Positions 25,908 through 36,108 are shown, counted from the stretch's first letter. The stretch is DNA of 64,000 bases from Hymenobacter telluris (GCF_017313265.1 NZ_JAFLQZ010000008.1:165161-229160), one strand, 5' to 3'. The notes: a model not told the origin generated them from the sequence alone. A program made the numbers and translations.

Positions 25908-27695
25908 GTGAAGAACATCCGCAATTTCTGCATCATTGCTCACATCGACCACGGCAAAAGCACTTTGGCCGACCGTCTGTTGGAGTTCACCAGCACCGTT
26001 GCCAAGCGCGACATGCAGGCCCAGCTGCTCGACAACATGGACCTGGAGCGGGAGCGGGGCATCACCATCAAGAGCCACGCCATTCAGATGCAGTTTCCTT
26101 ACAAAGGGGAGATATACACGCTGAACCTGATTGATACGCCCGGCCACGTCGATTTCAGCTACGAGGTGTCGCGCAGTATTGCGGCTTGCGAAGGTGCCTT
26201 GTTGATTGTAGACGCGTCGCAGGGTATTGAAGCCCAGACGATTTCCAATTTGTATCTGGCTATTGGGGCCGATTTGGAAATTATTCCGGTGCTCAACAAA
26301 ATTGACTTACCCCATGCCATGCCCGAGGAAGTGTCCGACGAAATCGTGGACCTCATCGGCTGCGACATAGAGGATATCATCCATGCTTCCGGCAAAACCG
26401 GCATCGGCATTGAGAACATCCTGAACGCCATTGTGGAGCGGATACCGGCCCCTAAAGGCGACCCGCAGGCCCCACTGCAAGCCCTGATTTTCGACTCCGT
26501 ATTCAACTCCTACCGGGGGATTGAGGTGCTGTTCCGCATCAAAAACGGCACCATGCGCAAGGGCGACAAGCTCCGGTTTATGGCTACCGGCAAAGAATAC
26601 GGCGCCGATGAAATCGGTATCCTGGGCCTGAACCAGGAGCCCCGCCCCGAAATTTCGGCTGGTAACGTGGGCTACCTCATTTCGGGCATTAAAGAGGCGC
26701 GCGAAGTGAAAGTGGGGGATACCATTACGCACGTAGCAAACCCCACCGCTGAAGCTATTCAGGGTTTTGCCGACGTGAAGCCGATGGTGTTTGCTGGTAT
26801 CTACCCCGTGGATACCACTGAGTACGAGGAGTTGCGCTCCTGTATGGAAAAGCTTCAGCTCAACGATGCCTCGCTGGTGTGGGAGCCCGAAACCTCCGTG
26901 GCGCTGGGCTTCGGCTTCCGGTGCGGCTTCCTGGGTATGCTGCACATGGAAATCGTGCAGGAGCGCCTGGAGCGGGAATTCAACATGACGGTAATTACCA
27001 CCGTACCCTCGGTACAGTTCCACGCTACCGGCACCAAAGACCAGGCCCTGACCATCAACGCGCCGTCGGAAATGCCGGAGCCGAACATGATCAAGCTGAT
27101 TGAGGAGCCTTACATCAAAGCGCAGATCATCACGGCTGCCGACTATGTAGGGCCCATCATCACGCTGTGCATGGAGAAGCGCGGCATCATCAAAGGCCAA
27201 AGCTACCTGACTTCCGAGCGGGTGGAAATGAGCTTCGAGCTGCCGCTGTCGGAAATCGTGTTCGACTTCTTCGACAAGCTTAAAACCATCAGCCGCGGCT
27301 ACGCCTCTCTGGACTATGAGCTGATCGGCTTCCGCGAGTCGGATATGGTGAAGCTGGACATTCAGCTTAACGGTGAAAAGGTGGACGCCTTATCGGCCAT
27401 TGTGCACCGTTCCAAGAGCTACGAATGGGGCCGCCGCCTCTGCGAAAAGCTCCGGGAGCTGCTGCCCCGCCAAATGTTCGAAATTGCCATTCAGGCCAGT
27501 ATCGGGCAGAAGATTATTGCCCGTGAAACCGTGAAGGCCCTGCGCAAAAACGTAATTGCCAAGTGCTACGGCGGCGACATTAGCCGGAAGCGCAAGCTGC
27601 TTGAAAAGCAGAAAGAAGGCAAAAAGCGGATGCGCCAGGTCGGTTCCGTAGAGATACCTCAAGAAGCCTTCCTGGCTGTACTCAAGATTGATTAA
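25908..27695 (+). CDS. lepA: Elongation factor 4 (LepA)
   Basis: The 595-residue protein has the normal LepA length and begins at a GTG ([20 protein letters not shown]). The translational-GTPase G1 motif is [10 protein letters not shown]3 is DTPGHVDF, and G4 is NKID (in [10 protein letters not shown]). The C terminus has the LepA-specific domain with [22 protein letters not shown]4 acts on stalled or mis-translocated ribosomes and back-translocates tRNAs. It stands alone, with its own terminator downstream. Confidence 0.97.
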   Translation: MKNIRNFCIIAHIDHGKSTLADRLLEFTSTVAKRDMQAQLLDNMDLERERGITIKSHAIQMQFPYKGEIYTLNLIDTPGHVDFSYEVSRSIAACEGALLIVDASQGIEAQTISNLYLAIGADLEIIPVLNKIDLPHAMPEEVSDEIVDLIGCDIEDIIHASGKTGIGIENILNAIVERIPAPKGDPQAPLQALIFDSVFNSYRGIEVLFRIKNGTMRKGDKLRFMATGKEYGADEIGILGLNQEPRPEISAGNVGYLISGIKEAREVKVGDTITHVANPTAEAIQGFADVKPMVFAGIYPVDTTEYEELRSCMEKLQLNDASLVWEPETSVALGFGFRCGFLGMLHMEIVQERLEREFNMTVITTVPSVQFHATGTKDQALTINAPSEMPEPNMIKLIEEPYIKAQIITAADYVGPIITLCMEKRGIIKGQSYLTSERVEMSFELPLSEIVFDFFDKLKTISRGYASLDYELIGFRESDMVKLDIQLNGEKVDALSAIVHRSKSYEWGRRLCEKLRELLPRQMFEIAIQASIGQKIIARETVKALRKNVIAKCYGGDISRKRKLLEKQKEGKKRMRQVGSVEIPQEAFLAVLKID

Positions 27696-27702
27696 TACCT
27701 GA

Positions 27703-27732
27703 AACGCGGCTTCTATAGAGCCGCGTTTTTTG
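27703..27732 (+). terminator. Terminator of lepA
   Basis: The stem AACGCGGCT/AGCCGCGTT (27703-27711 and 27719-27727) is followed by a T-run, 8 bp after the lepA stop. Confidence 0.85.
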
Positions 27733-27808
27733 TGCCCGATAGATTTCTCTTTTCTTTTTCACCTCATACACTTCTTGACACGGTGTGCTATGATATTCCA
27801 TCCCTCCA

Positions 27809-28000
27809 ATGTCTGCCAGCCTCACCCAGAATTGTACGAGCGAAGCTCAACTAGAGAAGATTATCAAAGGCCAGGAGCGCAAGTTCCGGTGGCGGGATGA
27901 TTGGCCCGCCATGGAAAAAGCCCTGATGGAAGCCGGTACCGCCGCCATCCGTCTGCATGAAGAAAAGAAAAACGAAACTCCGGTGAATCTTCCCGAATAA
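27809..28000 (+). CDS. Small hypothetical protein upstream of folD
   Basis: The 63-residue product is charged (central [20 protein letters not shown]) and helical, with no signal peptide. It ends 11 bp before the folD start on the same strand, so the two are probably one transcript. I know no family for it. Codon use looks like that of its neighbours, which supports a real gene. Confidence 0.55.
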   Translation: MSASLTQNCTSEAQLEKIIKGQERKFRWRDDWPAMEKALMEAGTAAIRLHEEKKNETPVNLPE

Positions 28001-28011
28001 CCCTACTGCCC

Positions 28012-28923
28012 ATGACCACGGCCCCCGACGCCACCACGTACCGCCTCATCGACGGCAAGCAAACTGCCGAAACCATCAAAGCGGAAATAGCCGCTGAAGT
28101 AGCCGCCATGAAAGCCGCCGGCGCCAAGGTGCCGCACCTGGCAGCCATCCTCGTCGGGCACGACGGCGGCTCTGAAACCTACGTGCGCAACAAGGTATTG
28201 GCTTGTGAGCGGGTTGGGTTTGAAAGCACCCTGCTCCGCTACGAAGACGACATTACCGAAGCCGAGCTGCTGGCCAAAGTGGAAGAGTTGAACCAGGATG
28301 CCAGCATTGACGGATTCATTGTGCAGTTGCCGCTGCCTCGTCATATTTCCTCAGAGAAGGTGCTGGAAGCAGTCCGCCCCGAGAAAGACGTAGACGGTTT
28401 CCACCCGATGAACCTCGGACGAATGGTGGCCGGCTTGCCCGCGCTGTTGCCTGCTACCCCTTCGGGTATCGTGGAGCTGTTGCGCCGTTACGAGCTGCCT
28501 ACCGACGGTAAACACTGCGTAGTAATTGGGCGCAGCAACATTGTGGGTACGCCGGTTAGTATTCTGCTGGCTAAGAACTTAGAGCCTGGTAACTGCACAG
28601 TTACTTTATGCCATTCCCGCACGCAGGACCTTGCCAGCATCACCCGCACCGCCGACATTCTGGTAGCCGCCCTGGGCCGGCCGGAGTTCGTGACGGCCGA
28701 TATGGTGAAGCCAGGCGCCGTAGTAATTGACGTTGGTACCACCCGCGTGGAGGATGCCAACCGCAAAACGGGCTGGGCCCTGAAAGGCGACGTGAAATTC
28801 AATGAAGTGGCGCCTCTGGCCTCTTACATCACGCCGGTACCCGGTGGCGTTGGGCCCATGACTATTGCCATGTTGCTACTCAACACCTTAAAAGCGTGCA
28901 AAGGCGAGGTTTATTCGCGCTAG
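28012..28923 (+). CDS. folD: Bifunctional methylenetetrahydrofolate dehydrogenase/methenyl-THF cyclohydrolase
   Basis: The 303-residue protein matches FolD throughout. It interconverts 5,10-methylene-THF and 10-formyl-THF in one-carbon metabolism in the cytosol. Visible signatures are [15 protein letters not shown] (with the catalytic Lys), the substrate segment [32 protein letters not shown] (NADP-binding), and the C-terminal [16 protein letters not shown]. It follows a small unknown gene by 11 bp. Confidence 0.97.
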   Translation: MTTAPDATTYRLIDGKQTAETIKAEIAAEVAAMKAAGAKVPHLAAILVGHDGGSETYVRNKVLACERVGFESTLLRYEDDITEAELLAKVEELNQDASIDGFIVQLPLPRHISSEKVLEAVRPEKDVDGFHPMNLGRMVAGLPALLPATPSGIVELLRRYELPTDGKHCVVIGRSNIVGTPVSILLAKNLEPGNCTVTLCHSRTQDLASITRTADILVAALGRPEFVTADMVKPGAVVIDVGTTRVEDANRKTGWALKGDVKFNEVAPLASYITPVPGGVGPMTIAMLLLNTLKACKGEVYSR

Positions 28924-29051
28924 AATCCAATATATAGCGCCCCGAGCTTTTGAAATTCAGGGCGTTGTACTACTTTTAGAGTCAGGTTGCTGGAACGAAA
29001 ACCGAATGTGCACACGTTCGGAATAACGGCCAACTACCTGGCTCTACTTGT

Positions 29052-29717
29052 TTGAATATCGTTTTGCTGCACGAACTTCCTCTTGTATTGGGCCCCTCAA
29101 CTGCCTCGGCGGCCCCACTACTTGCACTGCCCGTTATGGAGCAGTTTTATACCATCCAGGGTGAAGGCTATAATACCGGCCGTGCGGCCTATTTCGTCCG
29201 CCTTGGCGGTTGTGATGTGGGCTGCGTGTGGTGCGACGTGAAAGAGTCGTGGGATATGGATGCCCATCCGCGCTTAGCCCTTGATGCCATTGTTGCCGCT
29301 GCTACAGCGCACACCGGCCGCAATGTGGTAGTTACGGGCGGGGAGCCACTGATGCACAACCTGGGCCCATTAACGCAGGCACTGCACGAAGCCGGCTGCC
29401 AGAACTGGATTGAAACCAGCGGAGCGTATCCGCTCAGTGGCGAGTGGGACTGGATTTGCGTATCGCCCAAGAAATTTAAAGCGCCGCTGCCTTCCGTGTT
29501 GGCCGCCGCCCACGAGCTGAAGATTGTGGTGTTCAATAAGTCGGACTTCAAGTGGGCCGAAGAACATGCCGCGCTGGTAGGGCCTGAGTGCCGGCTTTAT
29601 TTGCAGCCCGAGTGGAGCAAGTCGGCGCAAATGATGCCGCTTATTGTTGATTATGTAAAGGCAAATCCGCGTTGGCAGGTATCCCTCCAAACGCACAAAT
29701 TTCTTGATATCCCTTAG
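29052..29717 (+). CDS. queE: 7-carboxy-7-deazaguanine synthase
   Basis: This radical SAM enzyme converts 6-carboxy-tetrahydropterin to 7-carboxy-7-deazaguanine for queuosine synthesis. The [4Fe-4S] motif is CDVGCVWC (CxxxCxxC). VVTGGEPLMHN is the SAM-binding GGEP region. The start is uncertain. The conserved core begins near PVMEQFYTIQGEG, with an ATG at 29136, but homologous-looking residues precede it, so a TTG at 29052 or 29088 is possible. The 221-residue length assumes 29052. The stop lies 12 bp before the PorE-like gene, so they may be co-transcribed. Confidence 0.93.
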   Translation: MNIVLLHELPLVLGPSTASAAPLLALPVMEQFYTIQGEGYNTGRAAYFVRLGGCDVGCVWCDVKESWDMDAHPRLALDAIVAAATAHTGRNVVVTGGEPLMHNLGPLTQALHEAGCQNWIETSGAYPLSGEWDWICVSPKKFKAPLPSVLAAAHELKIVVFNKSDFKWAEEHAALVGPECRLYLQPEWSKSAQMMPLIVDYVKANPRWQVSLQTHKFLDIP

Positions 29718-29728
29718 GCTTCTGCTTT

Positions 29729-31669
29729 ATGCGCCGATTGTTATCAGTGCCGTTGCTGCTGGCCTGCACCTTGCTGCCGCTGGGAGCTACGGCGCAAGCT
29801 TCGCTAAACACCACCAATACCAAAGCCCGTAGTCTCTGGGACAAGGCGCAGTCTCAGGCCAAGGAGCGCGACTTCAATAAGGCCATCGAAACGCTGACGG
29901 TGCTCAACCAGAAGTTTCCTTCGTTGGGAGAGCCGCACATTATGCGTGGGTCGTTGCTGAAAGCTATGGGCGAGAACCGCTCGGCCTTCGAGGCGTACCG
30001 CGACGGATTGGCCAAGCTGCCCATGGACCCCAACCGGGCCACCGACTATTTCACACTGGGTGAGCTGGCCATGAGCTTTGGGGAGTACCAAACCGCCGCC
30101 GATAGCTACAAACGCCTGCTAAAAGCGGGCCCCAAGGGCCAGCGCAACGCCGCTCGGGCCCAGCGTCAGCTACTGAACTGCGAATTTGCCCTGAAGGCTA
30201 TGGCTGCTCCCGTAGGGGTGCAGCCCCAGCGGCTGGGGGCTCCGCTCAACACGTTCCGGTTTCAATATTTCCCGGCTCTTACCGCCGACAACCGTTTCCT
30301 GCTGTTTACGGGCCGGCCGACTGCGGAGAGTGGCGAAGACCTCTTTATTTCCAAGGCCAATAAAGACGGCTCTATTGGCGACCCGGCTTCCATCTCGCCG
30401 TTCATCAATACGCCTTACAACGAAGGAGCCGGCACTATTTCCGGCGACGGAAAAACCCTGGTATTTGCTTCCTGCGACCGGCCTAATTCGGTAGGTAACT
30501 GCGACTTGTATATCTCGCGCCGTACTGGCAACAACTGGAGCAAGCCGCTGAATTTGGGGCGCACAGTCAACTCGCCCGAATGGGACTCGCAGCCTACACT
30601 TTCGGCGGACGGGCGCACGCTGTATTTCACCTCAACCCGCCGGGGCGGGCAGGGCCAGGAGGATATCTACGTAACCACGCTTGGCGCAGATGGTAACTGG
30701 AGCCCGGCCCGTAACGTGGGGCAGCCTGTGAATACCCCCGGCAAGGATATGGCGCCCTTCATTCATGCCAGCGGAACCACCCTCTACTACGTCACGGATG
30801 GGCTGGTAGGCATGGGCGGCTTGGACGTGTTTCGGTGTGAGCAACAAGCGGCTGGCCGTTGGAGCGAGCCCCAAAACCTAGGATATCCGCTTAATACACA
30901 CGAAAATGAGGCCTCGCTCTTCATCTCTTCTGATAACCGCCGCGGCTTTTGTTCGCGCTCCAGAGCTGCCGAGCCTGGGGTCCGGACTGAGCGAGAGCGA
31001 CCAGTGGAATTGTTCACGTTTGAAGTACCCCAGCCCGTTCGGTCACGTGAAACCAGCACGTATACGCAAGGGCGGGTATTTGATGCGGCTACGAAAAAGC
31101 CCATCAAGGCCGACGTGCAGCTTTACGACCTGAATACCGACGAGCTAACACAGTTCGTAACCTCGGATGCCGAAAATGGCGATTATACAGTGGTATTGAA
31201 CGAAGGCCGGCAGTACGCCATGTACGCCGCTGCCGATAAGTACCTGATGAAGAGCCTTAGCTTCGACTACTCAGACAAACACGCCTTCGATCCGCTTACA
31301 CTCGATATTTATCTGGAACCGGTGCGCTCGGGCCGGAGTATCGTGCTCAACAACCTGTTCTTCGATACCAACCAATACGAGTTGAAGCCGAAGTCACGGA
31401 CGGAGCTAAACCGGCTGGTTGGGTTCATGAAGCAGTACCCGGATGTGCAAGTGGAAGTTAGCGGCCACACCGATGACGTGGGTTCCGATGAGGATAACTT
31501 GGCCTTATCGCAGAACCGGGCGAAGGCTGTGTACACGTACCTGATTAGCCAAGGAGTGAAAGCCGAGCGCCTACGCTTTAAGGGATATGGCGAAAGCAAG
31601 GCGTTGGTTGCAAACGACTCAGAGCTACACCGCCAACAAAACCGGCGAATAGAATTACGAATTCTTTAG
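29729..31669 (+). CDS. PorE-like T9SS accessory protein (TPR, beta-propeller, CRD and OmpA domains)
   Basis: The 646-residue protein has a signal peptide (1-23, ending GATAQA), TPR-like helices (about 30-150), WD40/PD40 propeller repeats (about 175-400: SGDGKTLVFASCDRP, SADGRTLYFTSTRRGGQGQE, each followed by a Trp), a carboxypeptidase-regulatory-like beta domain (about 432-520: GRVFDAATKKPIKADVQLYD), and a C-terminal OmpA peptidoglycan-binding domain (VEVSGHTDDVGSDEDN, NRRIELRIL). This order is that of PorE, an outer-membrane-associated component of the type IX secretion system in Porphyromonas. That it serves the T9SS here is inferred from architecture. Paralogues with other roles are common in Cytophagales. 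Confidence 0.85.
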   Translation: MRRLLSVPLLLACTLLPLGATAQASLNTTNTKARSLWDKAQSQAKERDFNKAIETLTVLNQKFPSLGEPHIMRGSLLKAMGENRSAFEAYRDGLAKLPMDPNRATDYFTLGELAMSFGEYQTAADSYKRLLKAGPKGQRNAARAQRQLLNCEFALKAMAAPVGVQPQRLGAPLNTFRFQYFPALTADNRFLLFTGRPTAESGEDLFISKANKDGSIGDPASISPFINTPYNEGAGTISGDGKTLVFASCDRPNSVGNCDLYISRRTGNNWSKPLNLGRTVNSPEWDSQPTLSADGRTLYFTSTRRGGQGQEDIYVTTLGADGNWSPARNVGQPVNTPGKDMAPFIHASGTTLYYVTDGLVGMGGLDVFRCEQQAAGRWSEPQNLGYPLNTHENEASLFISSDNRRGFCSRSRAAEPGVRTERERPVELFTFEVPQPVRSRETSTYTQGRVFDAATKKPIKADVQLYDLNTDELTQFVTSDAENGDYTVVLNEGRQYAMYAAADKYLMKSLSFDYSDKHAFDPLTLDIYLEPVRSGRSIVLNNLFFDTNQYELKPKSRTELNRLVGFMKQYPDVQVEVSGHTDDVGSDEDNLALSQNRAKAVYTYLISQGVKAERLRFKGYGESKALVANDSELHRQQNRRIELRIL

Positions 31670-31687
31670 CACTACTTGCCTTCAGAT

Positions 31688-31719
31688 AGCCTCGCAATAG
31701 CAATTGCGGGGCTTTTTTT
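31688..31719 (+). terminator. Terminator of the PorE-like gene
   Basis: The stem AGCCTCGCAAT / ATTGCGGGGCT (one G-T type mismatch) is followed by a run of seven T residues. Confidence 0.8.
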
Positions 31720-31841
31720 ATTTGTAGTATTCCTTTTCTATTGAACTATTAAAGGTTTGGTAATGAGTTAGTCATTCCGCCGCAGTGAAACCTTTGAATT
31801 AGAATAGTTATAAATTTTCATTTTATTTTTAAATATTCCTG

Positions 31842-31849
31842 TATATTTG
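31842..31849 (+). promoter_or_regulatory. Bacteroidota -7 box (TATATTTG)
   Basis: TATATTTG matches TAnnTTTG and lies in an AT-rich upstream region, 88 bp before the start of the small secreted protein at 31937. Confidence 0.5.
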
Positions 31850-31936
31850 GACATTCCAAAGCGGGTAGGACAATGCTTGTCGAAAGCTGTCAGGAACACT
31901 CAAATCATACTCCAACCATCACTCAAATTTTGTTCA

Positions 31937-32296
31937 ATGAAAAAACCTCTTCTATTAGCTGGCTTAGTGTTTATGCTAGGCGCTACCGCGTATGCCGCGA
32001 CCGATAAAGACGCCTCCATAAAGAATAGGGCAACTGCCTTGGCTCGTATTCAGGTAGAGAAGGCCCACTTAGACGAAGGGCAATACGTGCAAGTAAAAAA
32101 CCTTAATATCCGTATGCTCACCGAAATGGAAGACATCAAGGCCCGTTTCGCGGCGGAACCTGCCATTCTCGATGAGCGCCTCGCAGTAGCTCAGGCGCGT
32201 TACGAATTGGAGCTAACAGCCCTGATGCGCCCAGCGCAATTGGCCTTATTTAACCAAGCCCGCAACAATATGACCGCCCTGACTGCTCCGCGCTAG
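31937..32296 (+). CDS. Small secreted helical protein, paralogue 1
   Basis: The start was chosen at MKKPLLLAGLVF (31937) because it opens a signal peptide ending AYAA. An upstream in-frame ATG at 31847 would precede it by 30 residues and overlap the promoter. The 119-residue product carries the segment DEGQYVQVKNLNIRMLTEME, then an acidic-basic helix (ARYELELTALMRPAQLALFN). The proteins at 32691 and 47032 share this layout. It resembles the helical periplasmic Spy/CpxP-like (LTxxQ) fold, with a conserved (Q/E)xxxYxxL-type helix, but this is inference. Likely periplasmic; function unknown. Confidence 0.75.
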   Translation: MKKPLLLAGLVFMLGATAYAATDKDASIKNRATALARIQVEKAHLDEGQYVQVKNLNIRMLTEMEDIKARFAAEPAILDERLAVAQARYELELTALMRPAQLALFNQARNNMTALTAPR

Positions 32297-32690
32297 GAGA
32301 GCAGCCTGTAATAGTGCTTTACATACGCTGGTAAGTCATCCGTCATACCAAATCCACTGTCATAGGATACACAAACAACATGGCTGGTAGTTGCAGATGC
32401 TAGCTGTGTTGTTGGTATTCAAGATGGCCTTGGCTAGCGGCTTCAGTGGGTGCCTTAAAATTGGTACTTAGCGGTTAGGGGGCGCCCAACAAACGCATAG
32501 AGGTGTGAATTATATTGAATGAACTACAATGAATATGCTAATAGGGTAACGTTTGCGTAAATAAATTCATAAATATATTTGTCTTTATTTGATAAAATAG
32601 TATATTCAGTACAAGGTATTCACTGAGGGGTATAATAGCACTCACTGAAGCTCAGCCGTTCCGTTCTCTTCAACCTCAAATTCCCGTTTT
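32297..32690. other. 394-bp intergenic region between the two paralogues
   Basis: The second half is AT-rich and holds a well-formed promoter (32552-32581). I see no gene. The sequence between 32300 and 32500 shows no obvious structure. Confidence 0.5.
32552..32581 (+). promoter_or_regulatory. Bacteroidota promoter (TTTG-18-TATATTTG)
   Basis: A -33 box TTTG (32552-32555) and a -7 box TATATTTG (32574-32581) are separated by 18 bp, close to the family consensus. The gene starts at 32691. Confidence 0.65.
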
Positions 32691-33053
32691 ATGAAAAACT
32701 TCTTCGCCTGTTTATCTCTGCTTGTAGTGGTTAATGCTGTTCAGCCAGTTGTGGCTGGTCCCGGTGACCAAGGAAAAGCTGAAGCGCGTGCCACCCAGCT
32801 TACCAAGCAGCTAGCCCAGAAAACTCAACTCAGCGAAGGCCAGTACGTGAGAGTGCGCCAGCTCAACCTGCGCATGATTACGGAAATGCAGGAGTTGCAA
32901 GCCAGCCTAGCCGCCGACCCAGCAACTCTTGATAAGAAGCTGGCCGAGCTACAGTCGCATTACGAGTGGGACCTGACGGCTATTATTGGGCCGCGTCAGA
33001 TGGTTGCCTACAACCAGTCTAGAATCAACCAAATGGCGTTCAGTGGCCGGTAG
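32691..33053 (+). CDS. Small secreted helical protein, paralogue 2
   Basis: The 120-residue product has a signal peptide (MKNFFACLSLLVVVNAVQP). The mature part is clearly related to the preceding gene: LSEGQYVRVRQLNLRMITEM against DEGQYVQVKNLNIRMLTEME, and HYEWDLTAIIGPRQMVAYNQ against RYELELTALMRPAQLALFN. It is probably a tandem duplication that kept separate promoters. Likely periplasmic and alpha-helical; no known function. Confidence 0.78.
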   Translation: MKNFFACLSLLVVVNAVQPVVAGPGDQGKAEARATQLTKQLAQKTQLSEGQYVRVRQLNLRMITEMQELQASLAADPATLDKKLAELQSHYEWDLTAIIGPRQMVAYNQSRINQMAFSGR

Positions 33054-33064
33054 GCGGTCTGCAG

Positions 33065-33122
33065 CTACAACGCACAAAAAAGCCGCTCCTTCGCAAAGGA
33101 GCGGCTTTTTTGTGCGTTGTAG
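33065..33122. terminator. Exceptionally long perfect bidirectional terminator
   Basis: Perfect 27-bp arms (33065-33091 and 33096-33122) with a 4-nt loop, including A6 and T6 tracts inside the stem, separate the convergent paralogue 2 and gltA. Either strand gives a hairpin with a U-tract. Confidence 0.9.
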
Positions 33123-33131
33123 TTACTTATT

Positions 33132-34421
33132 CTAGCGGTTCTCCATGCCTACGTAGTCACGCTCCAGTTCGCCAGTGTAAATCTGCCGTGGGCGGCCGAT
33201 AGGCTCTTTGTTTTCGCGCAATTCTTTCCATTGGGCAATCCAGCCGGGAAGGCGGCCCAGCGCAAACATCACAGTGAACATTTCGGTAGGGATGCCCAGT
33301 GCTTTGTAGATGATACCCGAGTAGAAGTCTACGTTTGGGTACAGCTTGCGGTCAATGAAGTACTGGTCGGTGAGGGCTGCCTGCTCCAGCTCCTGCGCTA
33401 TTTTCAGCAGCGGGCTGTCTTGCTTGCCGAGGGCTTGTAGCACCTCGTCGGCCGCTTTTTTGATGATTTTGGCGCGCGGGTCAAAGTTTTTGTACACCCG
33501 GTGGCCGAAGCCCATAAGGCGGAACGAGTCGTTCTTGTCTTTGGCTTTCGCAATGAACTTGCTGGTGTCGCCGCCGTCGGCCTCAATGGCTTCAAGCATT
33601 TCAATCACCTCTTGGTTGGCACCACCGTGCAGGGGACCCCACAGCGCGTTGATGCCTGCCGATACCGAGCCATAGAGGCTGGCATTGGCTGAACCTACAA
33701 GGCGTACAGTGCTAGTCGAGCAGTTTTGCTCATGGTCGGCGTGGAGGATGAGCAGCTTGTTTAAGGCGCTTACTACCACCGGGTTCTGCTGATATTGCTC
33801 CGTGGGGTAGCTGAACATCATGTACAGGAAGTTGGACGTGTAGTCCAACTCGTTGCGCGGATACACGTAGGGGTGGCCCACCGAGTTCTTATAACTCCAA
33901 GCCGCAATAGTAGGCAGCTTGGCAATAAGGCGCACGATATTCAGGTTCAGTTCTTCCTTGCTCAACTCAGGGGCGATGCTCTTAGGGTAAAAAGCGGTGA
34001 GCGAGCACACAATAGACGACAGAATGCCCATTGGATGGGCCGACGACGGGAAGCCGTCGAGAATTTTGCGAATGTCTTCGTGCACCAAAGAGTGCTGGGT
34101 TACCTCGTAGCTAAAGGCATCGAACTCGGCTTGGGTAGGTAGCGAACCGTAAATCAAGAGGTAAGCTACTTCCAGGAAAGTCGATTTTTCGGCCAGTTGC
34201 TCAATGGGGTAGCCCCGGTAGCGCAGAATGCCTTCTTCGCCATCGAGAAACGTAATGGCACTCTTGGTAGCGCCCGTGTTCTTATAGCCGGGGTCGTAGG
34301 TAACGTAGCCGGTCTGGTCGCGCAACTTCCCGATGTCGAATGCTTTTTCGTGTTCGGTGCCTTCAATGACGGGGAGAGTAATCGATTTCCCGTCGAGGAT
34401 AATCTCAGCAGATTCTGCCAT
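33132..34421 (-). CDS. gltA: Citrate synthase
   Basis: The 429-residue protein is a hexameric-type citrate synthase that condenses oxaloacetate and acetyl-CoA in the TCA cycle. Conserved stretches include GPLHGGANQEVIEML and MGFGHRVYKNFDPRA (both with active-site His residues), the QNCSTSTVRLVGS region, and the C-terminal PIGRPRQIYTGELERDYV. Its length fits the type II (gram-negative) enzyme. It is a single gene ending at the bidirectional terminator. Confidence 0.97.
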   Translation of the reverse strand: MAESAEIILDGKSITLPVIEGTEHEKAFDIGKLRDQTGYVTYDPGYKNTGATKSAITFLDGEEGILRYRGYPIEQLAEKSTFLEVAYLLIYGSLPTQAEFDAFSYEVTQHSLVHEDIRKILDGFPSSAHPMGILSSIVCSLTAFYPKSIAPELSKEELNLNIVRLIAKLPTIAAWSYKNSVGHPYVYPRNELDYTSNFLYMMFSYPTEQYQQNPVVVSALNKLLILHADHEQNCSTSTVRLVGSANASLYGSVSAGINALWGPLHGGANQEVIEMLEAIEADGGDTSKFIAKAKDKNDSFRLMGFGHRVYKNFDPRAKIIKKAADEVLQALGKQDSPLLKIAQELEQAALTDQYFIDRKLYPNVDFYSGIIYKALGIPTEMFTVMFALGRLPGWIAQWKELRENKEPIGRPRQIYTGELERDYVGMENR

Positions 34422-34696
34422 AAGAGAGAGGGGTAGAAGGGTGGTTCAGGGGCGAAAGCGAAAGAATAGCCGACATGATGATAAGCCGACTGATTCTATA
34501 CTACCATATACCCCAGTGTGTTGTTTAGGTGAGAATGTATTGCAAAGAAACACAGTGACATAAATTTTGCATCACTGCCAACGGTATTTCATGGTGAGAA
34601 GCGAAAATTCGCGCCCTCGCCTAAGAAGGCGCTATGATAAGCCCTAGCGAGTGAAATGCCAATGAACGGACACATATTCTTGGGATTTCATCGGTC

Positions 34697-36085
34697 TTAC
34701 TTGCCAATGCAGAACTGAGTGAAGATGCTGGTAAGTAGATCATCAGAAGATATTTCGCCGGTTATTTCGCCCAGTGCAGCCAGCGCCTGGCGCAGGTCGG
34801 CAGCCAGCAACTCAGTGCCGGTGCCACTGCTGATACCGGCTAATACGGCATCCAGCGCCAGCGCGGCCGACTCTAGACTGCGGGCGTGCCGGAGGTTGGT
34901 AACGATGGTGCTGCTACCGGCCCGGTCGAGGCCTTCGCCGCGTACCCGGCTGAGCAGGACCTGGCGCAACTCGTCGAGGCCATCCCCGCGGCTGGCAGCA
35001 ATCAGCACCGTATTGGGTCTTGCCCGGAAGGCGGCTATTTCTTCCTCGGAAGCTACATCTAGCTTGTTGCCAATAGCCAGTACGGGGGTAGAACTCGGCA
35101 GCTGTAGATCATCAATCTGTGCTTGAAGGGCAGCAGGGGTAGTATCCGTCAAATCAAACAGATATAGGATGATGGCAGCCTGCTGTACCCGCTTCAAAGT
35201 TCGCTCAACACCAATGGATTCCACTAGGTCGGTGGTGTCGCGCAGGCCGGCGGTGTCAACGAAGCGGAAGCGGATGCCGTCGAGGCTCACTTCGTCCTCA
35301 ATCAGGTCGCGGGTGGTGCCCGCCACTTCCGACACGATGGCGCGCTCCTCATTGAGCAGGGCGTTGAGCAGCGTGCTTTTGCCTGCGTTGGGCCGGCCGG
35401 CAATAACGGTGGTTACACCGTTCTTGATGACGTTGCCCAACTCGAAGGAACGTAGGAGCCGTTGCACCAGCCCGCGTACTTCCGTCAGTAAAACCAGCAA
35501 GCCTGACCGGTCGGCAAACTCCACATCTTCTTCGCCGAAATCCAGTTCCAATTCCAGCAGCGCCGCAAACTGCACCAGCCGGGCGCGTAGGTCTTTCAAC
35601 TCGCGCGAGAAGCCGCCACGCATTTGCTGCATGGCTACCTGGTGCGAGAGTTGCGAATCGGCAGCAATTAGGTCGGCTACGGCTTCGGCCTGAGCTAAAT
35701 CGAAAGCGCCGTTGAGGAAAGCACGCTTGGTGAACTCGCCAGCCTCGGCTAAGCGGGCTCCATGGCGCGTGAAAAGCAGCAGCAGTTGCTGCACAATGTA
35801 GTCGGAGCCGTGGCAGCTGATTTCCACCACGTCCTCGCGGGTGTAGGAGTTGGGGGCCCGGAACAGGGACACCACTACTTCGTCGATGATGCGGCTTTCG
35901 TCGCGGATGGTACCGTAGTGCAGCGTGTGGCTGGGTTGTTCCGCTAGAGTTTTACCACTGAATACAGCGTCGGTCAGGCTGATGGCGGCGGCGCCAGAAA
36001 GGCGGACCAGCGCAATAGCGCCCGCACCAGGCGGCGTAGACAAGGCGACAATGGTATCGGAAAGCGCGGGGGGTAAAGCGGCCAC
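34697..36085 (-). CDS. mnmE: tRNA uridine-5-carboxymethylaminomethyl(34) synthesis GTPase MnmE
   Basis: MnmE with MnmG modifies the wobble uridine of certain tRNAs. The N-terminal folate-binding domain has STPPGAGAIALVRLSGAAA, then the EISCHGS segment. The G domain shows AGRPNAGKSTLLNALL, DTAGLRDT and GNKLD. The protein ends in FTQFCIGK, the diagnostic C-terminal Cys motif. An open frame continues to an ATG at 36121, but a TACCTTTG promoter box lies within that extension (36109-36116) and the added residues do not resemble MnmE. I therefore prefer a GTG at 36085 (VAALPPALSDTIVAL), giving 462 residues. Confidence 0.94.
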   Translation of the reverse strand: MAALPPALSDTIVALSTPPGAGAIALVRLSGAAAISLTDAVFSGKTLAEQPSHTLHYGTIRDESRIIDEVVVSLFRAPNSYTREDVVEISCHGSDYIVQQLLLLFTRHGARLAEAGEFTKRAFLNGAFDLAQAEAVADLIAADSQLSHQVAMQQMRGGFSRELKDLRARLVQFAALLELELDFGEEDVEFADRSGLLVLLTEVRGLVQRLLRSFELGNVIKNGVTTVIAGRPNAGKSTLLNALLNEERAIVSEVAGTTRDLIEDEVSLDGIRFRFVDTAGLRDTTDLVESIGVERTLKRVQQAAIILYLFDLTDTTPAALQAQIDDLQLPSSTPVLAIGNKLDVASEEEIAAFRARPNTVLIAASRGDGLDELRQVLLSRVRGEGLDRAGSSTIVTNLRHARSLESAALALDAVLAGISSGTGTELLAADLRQALAALGEITGEISSDDLLTSIFTQFCIGK

Positions 36086-36108
36086 AGGTGCAGATATGGG
36101 AAGAAGGG

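Noticed and set aside
27775..27794. TTGACA and TATGAT resembling a sigma-70 promoter upstream of the 27809 gene
   Set aside because: The spacer is only 8 bp, and this phylum uses TAnnTTTG-type promoters.
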